This document shows, in pieces, positions 56,955-64,000 of a DNA stretch of 64,000 nt; the stretch's first letter is position 1, and each line of letters starts with the position of its first letter. Source of the stretch: Variovorax paradoxus (GTDB taxonomy: Bacteria > Pseudomonadota > Gammaproteobacteria > Burkholderiales > Burkholderiaceae_C); assembly GCF_022009635.1 (NCBI RefSeq), contig NZ_CP091716.1, positions 2,991,001-3,055,000 of the forward strand, written 5' to 3'. Both the position numbers and the translations under genes were made by a program. Below the pieces are notes generated by a model. The model was given only the letters and a program-made list of their open reading frames with translations, did no database searches and was not told the origin of the DNA.

Positions 56955-58418
56955 ATGCGGCTCCTGCCCCGCGCCATGATCCGCGCCACGACCCGCGCCA
57001 CGATCCGCTCTATTCCCCGCCGCTGGCTTGTGGCCTGGCTTCTCGCACCGCTGCTGGCCGGCACCGCCGCCGCGCAACTGCAGCCGCTGACCCTGGCCAG
57101 CGACCCGGCCTTCATCGCCAAGGCCGCGCTCGGCGCGGAGCGCGGCACGCTGGTGGTCGGCACGCTGCGCAACGGCAAGCCCGCCTACGGGGCGGCCTAC
57201 AACCCCGAACCGCCGTCGGCGCCGCGCGCCATCGAGCCCAGCAGCGCCGAGCAGCCAATGTTCGAGATCGGCTCCATCACCAAGGTCTTCACCGGCCTGC
57301 TGCTGGCTCAGGCGGTCGAGCGCGGCGACCTCAAGCTCGACGACACAGTGGGCAAGCTGCTCGCGGGCAAGGTCGAGGGGCTGTCGGCCCCCGTTGCCTC
57401 TGTCACGCTGCGCCAGCTGGTCACGCACACCGGCTGCATGCCCGTGATGGCCGACGGCGTGGGCGGCGGCGCGCCGCTGGCGGAGCAGTTCCGCAGCTTC
57501 GACAAGCCGATGTTCTGGGCCGCGCTCGCACGCATCAAGCTCACGGCCGCGGCGCCGCCGTGCGAGGGCGCGTACAGCAACTTCGGCATGGCGCTGCTCG
57601 GCCAGTTGCTGGCCGAGCACTACGGCACTTCGTGGGGCGAGCTGGTGCGCGCGCGCATCACCGAGCCGCTGGGCATGAACGACACCGTCATCACGCTCGG
57701 CGACAAGGCCTCGCGCATGGCGCCGGCCTTTGCCGGCGACCGCCGCCAGCCGCTGTTCGACATGCAGGCCTATGCGCCGGCCAGTGCGCTGCGCTCCACT
57801 GCCGCCGACATGATGACCTTCAGCCGCGCGATCATCGCGGGCGCCGGCGGCCCGCTGGGACCGGCCGCCGCACGCATGCTCACCCCGCTGGCGCACTACG
57901 AGGGCGCCTGGATCGGCTACGCGGTGATGGTGCGCGGCCCCGAGGGCGGGCGCCGCACCTATTGGCACGCGGGCCTCACCGAGGGCTACCGCACGCTGTG
58001 GCTGATCGCGCCAGACACCAACGAGGCGATCGTCGTGCTCAGCAGCAACGCGCGCGCGCCGCTGCAGCCGGTGATGCTGGCCATCGGCAAGAGCCGCTAC
58101 CCGGTGCCGACGACCGAAGTGCCGATCGATCCGCAGCGGCTGGACGACTACAGGGGCGAGTTCCGCATCAACAAGACCAAGGCGCTGAGCTTCACCGTGC
58201 GCGGCTCGAAGCTGCTGGTGCGCGAGACCGGCCGCGGCTACAACGCGCTGACGCCGACGGGCACCGATCGCTTCGCCGTGGTGGGCATCGGCGCGCAGTT
58301 CGTGTTCAGGCGCGACGCGGCGAACGCGGTGGTAGCCGTGTCGCTCACGCAAGGGGGCAGCCAGCTCGATGCGCGGCGCGAAGGGGTCGCTGCTGCTGCG
58401 GTGCCGCTGCAGCAGTGA
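56955..58418 (+). CDS. Serine hydrolase of the class C beta-lactamase/PBP fold
   Basis: A 487-residue exported protein. The signal region is RRWLVAWLLAPLLAGTAAAQ after an Arg-rich start. Active-site motifs: Ser107 and Lys110 in GSITKVFTG (SxxK), YSNFG (YxN), and HAGLTEG in place of the KTG box. The C-terminal 120 residues form an extra beta domain (LDDYRGEFRINKTKALSFTVRGSKLL) as in D-aminopeptidase- or esterase-like members. It could be a beta-lactamase, an esterase or a peptidase; AmpC enzymes are shorter (about 380 residues). GAGGAA lies before ATG 56955. It is divergent from the FtsX-type permease. Confidence 0.88.
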   Translation: MRLLPRAMIRATTRATIRSIPRRWLVAWLLAPLLAGTAAAQLQPLTLASDPAFIAKAALGAERGTLVVGTLRNGKPAYGAAYNPEPPSAPRAIEPSSAEQPMFEIGSITKVFTGLLLAQAVERGDLKLDDTVGKLLAGKVEGLSAPVASVTLRQLVTHTGCMPVMADGVGGGAPLAEQFRSFDKPMFWAALARIKLTAAAPPCEGAYSNFGMALLGQLLAEHYGTSWGELVRARITEPLGMNDTVITLGDKASRMAPAFAGDRRQPLFDMQAYAPASALRSTAADMMTFSRAIIAGAGGPLGPAAARMLTPLAHYEGAWIGYAVMVRGPEGGRRTYWHAGLTEGYRTLWLIAPDTNEAIVVLSSNARAPLQPVMLAIGKSRYPVPTTEVPIDPQRLDDYRGEFRINKTKALSFTVRGSKLLVRETGRGYNALTPTGTDRFAVVGIGAQFVFRRDAANAVVAVSLTQGGSQLDARREGVAAAAVPLQQ

Positions 58419-58431
58419 CCGTGCGGGGCGT

Positions 58432-59328
58432 TCAGCCAGCCAGCGCCAGCAATTGGTCGGCCATCTGTTCGATCTCTTCGCGCATCACCAAAGGCCGCAG
58501 CCAGTCCGCCGGAATGCTGCCGGCGCCATAAAAGGCGCCCGCCAGCTGGCCGCAGATCGCTGCGGTGGTGTCGGCGTCGTCGCCCAGGTTGGCGGCGGCG
58601 AGCACGGCTTCCTCGAAGGATTGCGTGCGCGCGAAGCACCAGAGCGCCGCTTCGAGCGACTCGACGCAGTAGCCCGATCCCTTGATGCGTTCGATGGGCT
58701 TCGATGCGTAGTCGCCGCGCGCGAGCGCCATGACCTTGTCGCTCAGGGGCGCCAGCGGCGCGGTCGAAAGAATCGCTTCCTTGCCTTCGCCCCGCAGCGC
58801 CGCGCGCAGCTGCAGCGCGAAGAGTTGCGAGCACTCGATGGCCTCATGGGCGCCGTGCGTGGTGCGCGTGCTTTCTCCGGCCTGTTTCCAGACGGCTTGC
58901 GCGCTGGCCGCGTAGAACATCGGCACAGGGGCAAGGCGCATCAACGCGCCGTTGCCGGCGGTGCGCGGATCGGGGTCGCCCGCGAACGGATCGCCCGAGG
59001 CCAGATAGCGGGTGAGGGCGCCCGACACCGTGAGGCCGATGTCGAAGCAGTTGCCGGTGCTGCTCATGTAGCCCACGCTGCGCCAGTTGCAGTAGCGGTT
59101 CATCTGGTCGACCGCGTCGAAGCCCTTGCAGTGGAGCAGGCTCGCAGCCAGGCATAGCGCCATCGAGGTGTCGTCGGTCCATTCGCCGGGAATCAGCCCG
59201 AACGGGCCGCCACCCTGCATGCCCGTGACGGGCTCGAAGCTGCCGCGCGCGCGGAACTCGACCGTGGTGCCCACGGCGTCTCCGCAAGCCAGGCCGAGCA
59301 GGCAGCCCCTGTAGCGTTCCGCGTTCAT
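58432..59328 (-). CDS. ADP-ribosylglycohydrolase (DraG/ARH family)
   Basis: A 298-residue helical hydrolase that removes ADP-ribose from proteins or small molecules with two Mg ions. The metal ligands are visible: GEWTDDTSMALCLA near residue 50, and ANLGDDADTTAAICGQLAGAFYG near residue 265. The opening ERYRGCLLGLACGDAVG is a family signature. It is the last gene of a three-gene operon and overlaps NADAR by four bases (ATGA). In Rhodospirillum DraG reactivates nitrogenase reductase; no nitrogenase genes are near, so another target is likely. Confidence 0.94.
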   Translation of the reverse strand: MNAERYRGCLLGLACGDAVGTTVEFRARGSFEPVTGMQGGGPFGLIPGEWTDDTSMALCLAASLLHCKGFDAVDQMNRYCNWRSVGYMSSTGNCFDIGLTVSGALTRYLASGDPFAGDPDPRTAGNGALMRLAPVPMFYAASAQAVWKQAGESTRTTHGAHEAIECSQLFALQLRAALRGEGKEAILSTAPLAPLSDKVMALARGDYASKPIERIKGSGYCVESLEAALWCFARTQSFEEAVLAAANLGDDADTTAAICGQLAGAFYGAGSIPADWLRPLVMREEIEQMADQLLALAG

Positions 59329-59888
59329 GGCCGCGGGCTCCTCAATGCCTCGCGCGCGGCCATGAGCGCGAAGCCCAGCAGGTTGAGGCCCTTCCATTCG
59401 CGCGGGTCCTGCGCGGCCGGGTCGGTCGCGGCGCGGCCGATGCCCCAGATGGGGTCCACCGGGCTGGCTTCCACCAGCACCTGATGGCCCGTGCCCAGCA
59501 GGAAGGCGCCGAGCGCCGGGTTCTGCGCGAACTTTTCGATGTTGCCGCGCGTCACGATGTCCAGGCGCGCGGCCACCCATGCGGCTTCGTCGAAATCGCG
59601 GATCTCACGGCCGAGCTTCTTGGCTTCGCCGGGCGTGCGTGCCGCGAGGATGCGCTCGCAGGTTTCGTCGTCGCCGAACAGGCGCGCCTTGCCGGCCATC
59701 ATGAAATGCTCGGCCGTGCGGTAGCGGATGCCGTCGACGGTGAATTCCGCCTCGAACCACTGGCTGAAGCAGCTCTTGTTCACGCCGCTCTTCGGGGACT
59801 GATGGCCCCAGAAGAGCAGGTACTCGGGGCGATGGCCCTGCGCGAAGTACGCGAGCAGATCCTGGATGCGGCGAGGTGTCGTGGTCAT
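59325..59888 (-). CDS. NADAR family protein (YbiA-like)
   Basis: A 187-residue protein of the NADAR fold: LLFWGHQSPKSGVNKSCFSQWFEAEFTVDGIRYRTAEHFMMAGKARLFGD, then LGRE and GTGHQVLVEASPVDPIWGIG, the usual conserved blocks with acidic and Trp residues. NADAR proteins bind or hydrolyse ADP-ribose derivatives; members that remove ADP-ribose from guanine in nucleic acids are described. GAGGAGAG precedes ATG 59888. It lies between DUF4291 and ADP-ribosylglycohydrolase. Confidence 0.92.
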   Translation of the reverse strand: MTTTPRRIQDLLAYFAQGHRPEYLLFWGHQSPKSGVNKSCFSQWFEAEFTVDGIRYRTAEHFMMAGKARLFGDDETCERILAARTPGEAKKLGREIRDFDEAAWVAARLDIVTRGNIEKFAQNPALGAFLLGTGHQVLVEASPVDPIWGIGRAATDPAAQDPREWKGLNLLGFALMAAREALRSPRP

Positions 59889-59901
59889 TTTTCTTCTCTC
59901 C

Positions 59902-60519
59902 TCAGGTGCCGATGACGAGCGGATGCTCCACCGGCAATTGCAGATCGGGGTTGTCGTTTTGCGCCAGGGGGCGCTGCGCATCGACGAAGGCGCGCATGTC
60001 GATCACCTCCAGCAGCTCCTCGTGCGCGAAAGCCGCGAGCGTGCGGCCGCGCAGGCCCAGCTGGATCGCACGGCGCTCCAGCTTGTGGCCGCTGGGCGAA
60101 TGGTCCGGGTCCCACTGCAGGCGCACGTCGGAGTGCCCGACGGCCTCCTGCCACGCCTCGCGGCTCGTGTAGCCGGCATTGAAGGTCGACGGCACCGCTT
60201 CGCGCACCACGCGCTCGAAGAACGCACGGCGCAGCCGCAGGCCGAGCGTGACCTCCTGGCCTTCCTTGGTGCCCCAGCCGCTGCGGTACATCATCCAGAG
60301 GAAGTTGGGCTTGATCCAGCTCATGCGCGAAAGACTGAAGTCCGGGTCGTCGAGCCGGCCGTGGCGGATCGCGTATTCGCCGATGGCAGGGCGGTAGGCC
60401 TGGTAGACGATGACGGATCCGGCGTCGTGGTGGGCGAGGATGTGCTCGCCGCTTTGCGGCCAGCGCGCGCGCTGCGCGATGTGCCGCTCGGTGGGAAGGG
60501 GTGTGACAGCAAGGTTCAT
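59902..60519 (-). CDS. DUF4291 family protein
   Basis: A 205-residue soluble protein with the family pattern VIVYQAYRPAIGEYAIRHGR and MSWIKPNFLWMMYRSGWGTKEGQEVTLGLRLRR, then VRLQWDPDHSP and RRAIQLGLRG. The biochemical role of the family is not known to me. It is the first gene of the operon, with a purine-rich ribosome site (AAGAAGAG) and a promoter that overlaps an NrtR-type operator. The conserved Arg, Tyr, Trp and His residues would suit a nucleotide-binding pocket, which is only a guess. Confidence 0.88.
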   Translation of the reverse strand: MNLAVTPLPTERHIAQRARWPQSGEHILAHHDAGSVIVYQAYRPAIGEYAIRHGRLDDPDFSLSRMSWIKPNFLWMMYRSGWGTKEGQEVTLGLRLRRAFFERVVREAVPSTFNAGYTSREAWQEAVGHSDVRLQWDPDHSPSGHKLERRAIQLGLRGRTLAAFAHEELLEVIDMRAFVDAQRPLAQNDNPDLQLPVEHPLVIGT

Positions 60520-60540
60520 TTTTTCTCTTCTTCTTTTGGA

Positions 60541-60597
60541 GTTGCTCTGTACAACTAATTGAGGGTTGTATAGTACAACTAACAAATCCGGCGTCAA
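60541..60597 (-). promoter_or_regulatory. Promoter and twin operator of the DUF4291-NADAR-ADPRG operon
   Basis: On the minus strand TTGACG (60597-60592), N16 and TACTAT (60575-60570) form a good promoter. The perfect palindrome GTTGTA-TAG-TACAAC (60565-60579) covers the -10. A second, imperfect site GTTGCTCTGTACAAC lies at 60541-60555, centred 24 bases away. Both fit a dimeric repressor; the divergent NrtR-type gene is the obvious source. Confidence 0.8.
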
Positions 60598-60606
60598 GCC
60601 TTTCCT

Positions 60607-61332
60607 GTGAACACTTCCAAGCTGAACTTCCCGCCGCTGACTTTTCCCCGCCCGCTGGTCACGGTCGACGTGGTGATGTTCACCGTGCTGGACGATGCCC
60701 TGCAGGTCCTGCTGGTGAAACGGCCTGCCGACAGTGACGAGCCTTTCCCCGGCAAGTGGGCGCTACCGGGCGGCTTCGTGAACATCGACGAAGACGCCAC
60801 GCTGCTCGACTGCGCCTTGCGCAAGCTGCGCGAGAAAACCGGCGTGGTCACGCCCTACCTCGAGCAGCTCGGCAGCTGGGGCGGGGCGCAGCGCGATCCG
60901 CGGGGCTGGTCGGCCACGCACTGCTTCTATGCGCTGGTTCCTGCGCAGGCGATGCAATTGCGCAGCGGCGCCAACGCGGCGGAGGTGGCGTGGTTCGAGG
61001 TCGATGCCGCTTCGCGCAAGCGCCTGGCCTTCGATCACGGCGAATTGCTCGAGGCGGCCGTGGCCCGGCTGCGCAGCAAGGTCGAATACACCTCGCTGCC
61101 GGCCTTCCTGCTCGAAGAGCCCTTCACGCTGCCGGCCTTGCAGCAGACCTACGAGGTGGTGCTGGGTCGCGACATCGACAAGAGCGCGTTCCGCAAGCGC
61201 ATGCTCGACGGGGAATTCATGGAAGAGGCCGGCATGGTCACCGGCAGCCTCGGCAGGCCGGCCATGAGCTACCGGCTGCGCGATCGCTCGCGGGCCGCGC
61301 TGTTTCCGCGCACCTTCAACAGCGCGAAGTAG
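60607..61332 (+). CDS. nrtR: NrtR-type transcriptional regulator (degenerate Nudix domain plus winged helix)
   Basis: A 241-residue regulator: residues about 15-160 are a Nudix domain and 165-235 an NrtR-type winged helix (LPAFLLEEPFTLPALQQTYEVVLGRDIDKSAFRKRMLDGEFMEE). The Nudix box reads RKLREKTG instead of REUXEEXG, so two of the metal-binding Glu are Lys; the domain probably senses ADP-ribose rather than cleaving it. The start is GTG at 60607. It faces the DUF4291 operon across a 87-base gap with two palindromes. In other bacteria NrtR represses NAD salvage genes and is released by ADP-ribose. Confidence 0.9.
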   Translation: MNTSKLNFPPLTFPRPLVTVDVVMFTVLDDALQVLLVKRPADSDEPFPGKWALPGGFVNIDEDATLLDCALRKLREKTGVVTPYLEQLGSWGGAQRDPRGWSATHCFYALVPAQAMQLRSGANAAEVAWFEVDAASRKRLAFDHGELLEAAVARLRSKVEYTSLPAFLLEEPFTLPALQQTYEVVLGRDIDKSAFRKRMLDGEFMEEAGMVTGSLGRPAMSYRLRDRSRAALFPRTFNSAK

Positions 61333-61337
61333 GCCTG

Positions 61338-62573
61338 TCAGAGCCGCTGCGACATCGCATTGAGATAGGCCCGCACCACGGCGCTGGTGCTCAGGCCGAT
61401 CGCCCGGTCGTAGGCCTGCCGCGACGCCGCGCGTGCGCCGCCCGCGGCCAGCAGATGGGCGCGGGCCGCCCAGAACGGCTGGTAGTTCGTGACATCCGCA
61501 GCAGGAATCGCGTCGAGTGCCTGCAATCCGGTTTCCGGCCCGCGTGCGTTGGCCAGCGCGCAAGCCAGGCTGACCTGCGCGCCGATGCTGTGGCGCAGCG
61601 CCAGCAGGCCCTCGTAGAGCGACACCAGGGTCTCGGCCGGCACGGACGCGCCGGCCCGGCGTTCGCAGTGGGCCGACTGGATGGCGGCCTCCAGCTGGTA
61701 GGCGCCCAGCGCCTGCATCGACGAGGCGTGCCGCAGGTGGTGCTCGGCCTCGGCCAGCAACTGGTGGTTCCAGCGCGTGATGTCCTGCTGGTCGAGCGGC
61801 ACGTACGCGCCCGCGTCGTTGCGGCGCGCGGCGGTGCGTGCCTCGCAGAACAGCATGAGCGCGAGCAGGCCCAGCGGCTCGGGCTCGCGCGGCATCAGGT
61901 TGCACAAGATGCGGCCGAGATCGATGGCCTCGGCCGTGAGATTGCGCGGAATGGCGTCGGCGCCGTCGACGTCGTCCCAGCCGGTGCCGTAGGCGGCGTA
62001 GATGCCGTCGAGCACGTCCTGCAGCCGCTGCGGCAGCTCGCGCGCCTGCGGGTATTCGAAGGGAATGCCGGCGGCGCGGATGCGTGCCTTGGCGCGCACC
62101 AGCCGCTGGCCGAGCGTCGATGGCGATGTCAGGAAGGCGCTGGCCATGCGCGCCGCATCGAGGCCGAGCACGGTCTGGAGCATCAGCGGCGCGCGGGCCG
62201 GCGCGTCGATGGCTGGGTGCGCGCAGACGAAGAGCAGGCGCAGCCGCTCGTCGGGCACGGCCGCGCCGTCGGCGTCGCTGCCGTCGACCTCGCCGGCCAG
62301 CAGCATCAGCGCCTGCGTGGCCTCGTCCTGCACGCGGGTGTGGCGCCAGGCGTCGAGCTTGCGGTGCCGCGCGACGCTCAGCAGCCAGGCATCGGGCCTG
62401 TCCGGGATGCCGTCGGCCGGCCAGCGTTCCAGAGCGCGGGCGAAGGCGTCGGCCAGGGCGTCTTCCGACGCCGCGATGTCGTGCGTGCGGGCCGACAGGA
62501 TGGCCAGCAGCCGCCCGTACGAGTCCCGCGCCGCGCGCTCGGCGGCCTGATGAGCCGCCGGGTCCTGCGTCAT
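61338..62573 (-). CDS. ECF sigma factor, ECF42-type with C-terminal extension
   Basis: A 411-residue ECF sigma factor. Sigma region 2 lies at about residues 15-85 (SYGRLLAILSARTHDIAASEDALADAFARALERWP and DAWLLSVARHRKLDAWR), region 4 at about 130-180 (APLMLQTVLGLDAARMASAFLTSPSTLGQRLVRAKARI). A 220-residue TPR-like C-terminal domain follows, as in ECF42 members. The start overlaps the stop of the DGPF gene by four bases (ATGA). No anti-sigma factor is seen; in this group the extension is thought to control activity. Confidence 0.93.
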   Translation of the reverse strand: MTQDPAAHQAAERAARDSYGRLLAILSARTHDIAASEDALADAFARALERWPADGIPDRPDAWLLSVARHRKLDAWRHTRVQDEATQALMLLAGEVDGSDADGAAVPDERLRLLFVCAHPAIDAPARAPLMLQTVLGLDAARMASAFLTSPSTLGQRLVRAKARIRAAGIPFEYPQARELPQRLQDVLDGIYAAYGTGWDDVDGADAIPRNLTAEAIDLGRILCNLMPREPEPLGLLALMLFCEARTAARRNDAGAYVPLDQQDITRWNHQLLAEAEHHLRHASSMQALGAYQLEAAIQSAHCERRAGASVPAETLVSLYEGLLALRHSIGAQVSLACALANARGPETGLQALDAIPAADVTNYQPFWAARAHLLAAGGARAASRQAYDRAIGLSTSAVVRAYLNAMSQRL

Positions 62574-62932
62574 GCGGCGACGGCGGTGGCCACGAACACC
62601 GGCCTCACTTCGGCGCCGCCGCTGGTCGCGCAGGGCGCGCGTTCCGCCCATTCCAGTGCCGCGTCGAGGTCGGGCACGTCGATCACGAAGTAGCCGCCGA
62701 GCTGTTCCTTGGTGTCGGCGAAGGGTCCGTCCTGCACCTGGCGCTTGTCGCCGCGCACGCGCAGGGTGGTGCCGGTCATGGGCGGGAACAGGCCGTGGCC
62801 GCCGAGCGAGATGCCGGCCTGGCGCACGGCGTCGGCATAGGCGACCCAGCTGGCGCGGTAGGCCTGGGAGGAGGCGTCGTCGCGCTGTTCGAATTCGGCC
62901 GCGGGTTGGTAGAACATCAACATGTATTGCAT
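62570..62932 (-). CDS. DGPF/YCII domain protein
   Basis: A 120-residue protein of the YCII/DGPF fold: MQYMLMFYQ at the start and RQVQDGPFADTKEQLGGYFVIDVPDLDAALEWA with the name-giving DGPF motif. Genes of this kind stand beside ECF42 sigma factors and are their usual targets. GGAGAGACACC precedes the ATG. Function is unknown; an enzyme or ligand-binding role is suspected for the fold. Confidence 0.92.
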   Translation of the reverse strand: MQYMLMFYQPAAEFEQRDDASSQAYRASWVAYADAVRQAGISLGGHGLFPPMTGTTLRVRGDKRQVQDGPFADTKEQLGGYFVIDVPDLDAALEWAERAPCATSGGAEVRPVFVATAVAA

Positions 62933-62983
62933 GGTGTCTCTCCGTCATGGAAAAGCTTGTCGAGCAGGATCGCTCACCACAAT

Positions 62984-63010
62984 GACGGCCCGCGTGCGGC
63001 CATTTCGACA
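62984..63010 (-). promoter_or_regulatory. ECF42-type promoter TGTCGA-N17-CGTC
   Basis: On the minus strand TGTCGA (63010-63005), 17 bases, then CGTC (62987-62984), about 50 bases ahead of the DGPF start. The hexamer and the CGTC match what I recall of ECF42 target promoters (TGTCGA; CGA/TC), suggesting that the sigma factor drives its own operon. Confidence 0.7.
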
Positions 63011-63100
63011 CGCGGCTGCGTGTCGGGCCGAATATTTTTTCCGTTATGGCGCCCGGGTGCAATGCATCATTTCGCATTCACCCGCTGCCGGTGCCGATGT

Positions 63101-64000
63101 TCAGGCCACTCGCGCTTGCATTGCGGGTGCGAACATGCCTTCCATTTCGCCGCGAAGCTTGTACGCAGCGGTCGAGGTGTCGATCGCCACGTCGGCCCAG
63201 CTCAGGCTCTGGCCCTTCTTCACCGGCCGCAGCAGCTTGATGCCGTGCGCCAGCCCCAGCGGCAGGCCGCCCAGGCGCAGCGACCGGTCGGCCGGCAGCA
63301 GCTTGCCCCAGACCGTGTAGCCGCCTTCGCCGTCGAGCACTTCGCCCGCGGCGAGGTCGCGCTTGGCGGTGGCCACCACGTCGGCGTTCCAGCAGGTGGC
63401 CGCGCCGGTGGGCTCGCCGCGCAGCGCCACGCTGGCCACCGACATGCCGACCTCCAGGCCGATCAGGTGCCAGCGCTTGTAGAGCGTGAAGTAGCGCCCG
63501 CTGGGGTCGGTGTGGGCGTTGTATTCCTCGAAGCAGTTCTTGATGTAGTCGGTCTCGGCCTCGACCGTGACCCACACGCCCATGCGGATGTCGTAGGGGA
63601 TCTTCCGCCCGTCGGCCTCGAGCGAGGAGACCACCTCGACCATGCCCTTGCGTTCCAGCACGCCGCCTTCGCTCCTGGGCCGGGTGACGAAGGGAATGTC
63701 TTCCACGCTCGCGGGCGGATAGAGCAGGCCGTCGGAAGGCACCGTGAGGCCGGTGGCGTTGGCCACCGCCGAGCTTTCGATGGACGGCTTCGATCCATCG
63801 AGGAAGCTGTTGAACATCTTCGGGTTGAGCCCGCCGCGCTTCGCCTGTTCGGGCGTGAGGCCGTAGTTGCCCCACACCGTTTCGGGCGTCGATTCGGTGA
63901 AGTGCGGCAGCCACTTGTGGCCGCGCCCGGCAGCCACCACCGGAAAGCCGCAGGTGCGGGCCCAGTCCACCAGATCGCAGATCAGCGCGGGCTGGTCTCC
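63101..64000 (-). CDS. NAD(P)-dependent oxidoreductase, homoserine dehydrogenase-like with SAF domain (partial)
   Basis: C-terminal 299 residues of a larger protein; the N-terminus, with any Rossmann fold, lies beyond the window edge (reading is open from GDQPALICDLVDWARTCGF onward). A middle part GGLNPKMFNSFLDGSKPSIESSAVANATGL is typical of homoserine dehydrogenase-like oxidoreductases. The end has the SAF-type stretch DLAAGEVLDGEGGYTVWGKLLPAD and HGIKLLRPVKKGQSLSWADVAID. Substrate unknown. Confidence 0.8.
   Translation of the reverse strand, partial: GDQPALICDLVDWARTCGFPVVAAGRGHKWLPHFTESTPETVWGNYGLTPEQAKRGGLNPKMFNSFLDGSKPSIESSAVANATGLTVPSDGLLYPPASVEDIPFVTRPRSEGGVLERKGMVEVVSSLEADGRKIPYDIRMGVWVTVEAETDYIKNCFEEYNAHTDPSGRYFTLYKRWHLIGLEVGMSVASVALRGEPTGAATCWNADVVATAKRDLAAGEVLDGEGGYTVWGKLLPADRSLRLGGLPLGLAHGIKLLRPVKKGQSLSWADVAIDTSTAAYKLRGEMEGMFAPAMQARVA

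Overview
The window looks like a chromosomal segment of a high-GC betaproteobacterium of the Comamonadaceae, most like Variovorax. The grounds are base composition, the order pnp / quinone oxidoreductase / tpiA / secG / tRNA-Leu / nuoA-N / DUF2818 / Nudix / DUF1178, and REP-like repeats of a style common in that family. This is inferred from gene content and order; no database comparison was made. No insertion sequences, phage genes, CRISPR arrays or rRNA genes were found. Nearly all of the sequence is coding.

Layout. 1-5769 (minus): a nitrate assimilation block, nasR, then a regulatory leader, then nrtA-nrtB-nrtD-nirB, with nirB cut by the window edge. The leader has a sigma-54-type promoter, two small hairpins and an intrinsic terminator. 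Together with the NIT-ANTAR protein NasR encoded just upstream, this matches the Klebsiella nas antitermination system. 5894-11836: tsaD, an alpha/beta hydrolase, a small heat-shock protein, a lone periplasmic binding protein, an aminotransferase and a DMT exporter. 11925-17249: rpsO, pnp (with an unusual RGD/RGG and poly-Gln tail), a quinone oxidoreductase, tpiA, secG and tRNA-Leu(GAG). 17317-33241: the complete 14-gene complex I operon nuoA-N plus DUF2818, a Nudix hydrolase and DUF1178. 33266-40101: an MsbA-like exporter divergent from a MarR-controlled tripartite drug efflux operon. The marR promoter predicts a leaderless mRNA. 40159-41367: an AGE-family epimerase. 41636-47715: a branched-chain-amino-acid-type ABC transporter operon with two tandem paralogous binding proteins, each followed by a copy of the same GC-rich repeat. 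Its LivF has Arg in place of the Walker A Lys.

47792-58418: mixed accessory genes. These are a YXWGXW protein, an AttH/CrtC-like lipocalin protein coupled to a cysteine-synthase-fold enzyme, a penicillin acylase lipoprotein, a protein I do not recognise, an FtsX-type permease without its ATPase, and a class-C-type serine hydrolase. 58432-61332: a compact NAD/ADP-ribose cassette, DUF4291 - NADAR - ADP-ribosylglycohydrolase. It is divergent from an NrtR-type Nudix regulator, and two GTTG...CAAC palindromes lie between them, one directly on the -10 of the cassette promoter. I judge this the most interesting system here. 61338-62932: an ECF42-type sigma factor coupled to a DGPF/YCII protein with a matching upstream promoter. 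63101-64000: the C-terminal part of a homoserine-dehydrogenase-like/SAF-domain oxidoreductase.

How the genes work together: the nitrate block imports nitrate and reduces nitrite to ammonium under nitrogen and nitrate control. The central block carries translation, RNA decay, glycolysis, secretion and respiratory NADH oxidation. The right half handles amino-acid or amide uptake, efflux, and what appears to be ADP-ribose signalling or repair.
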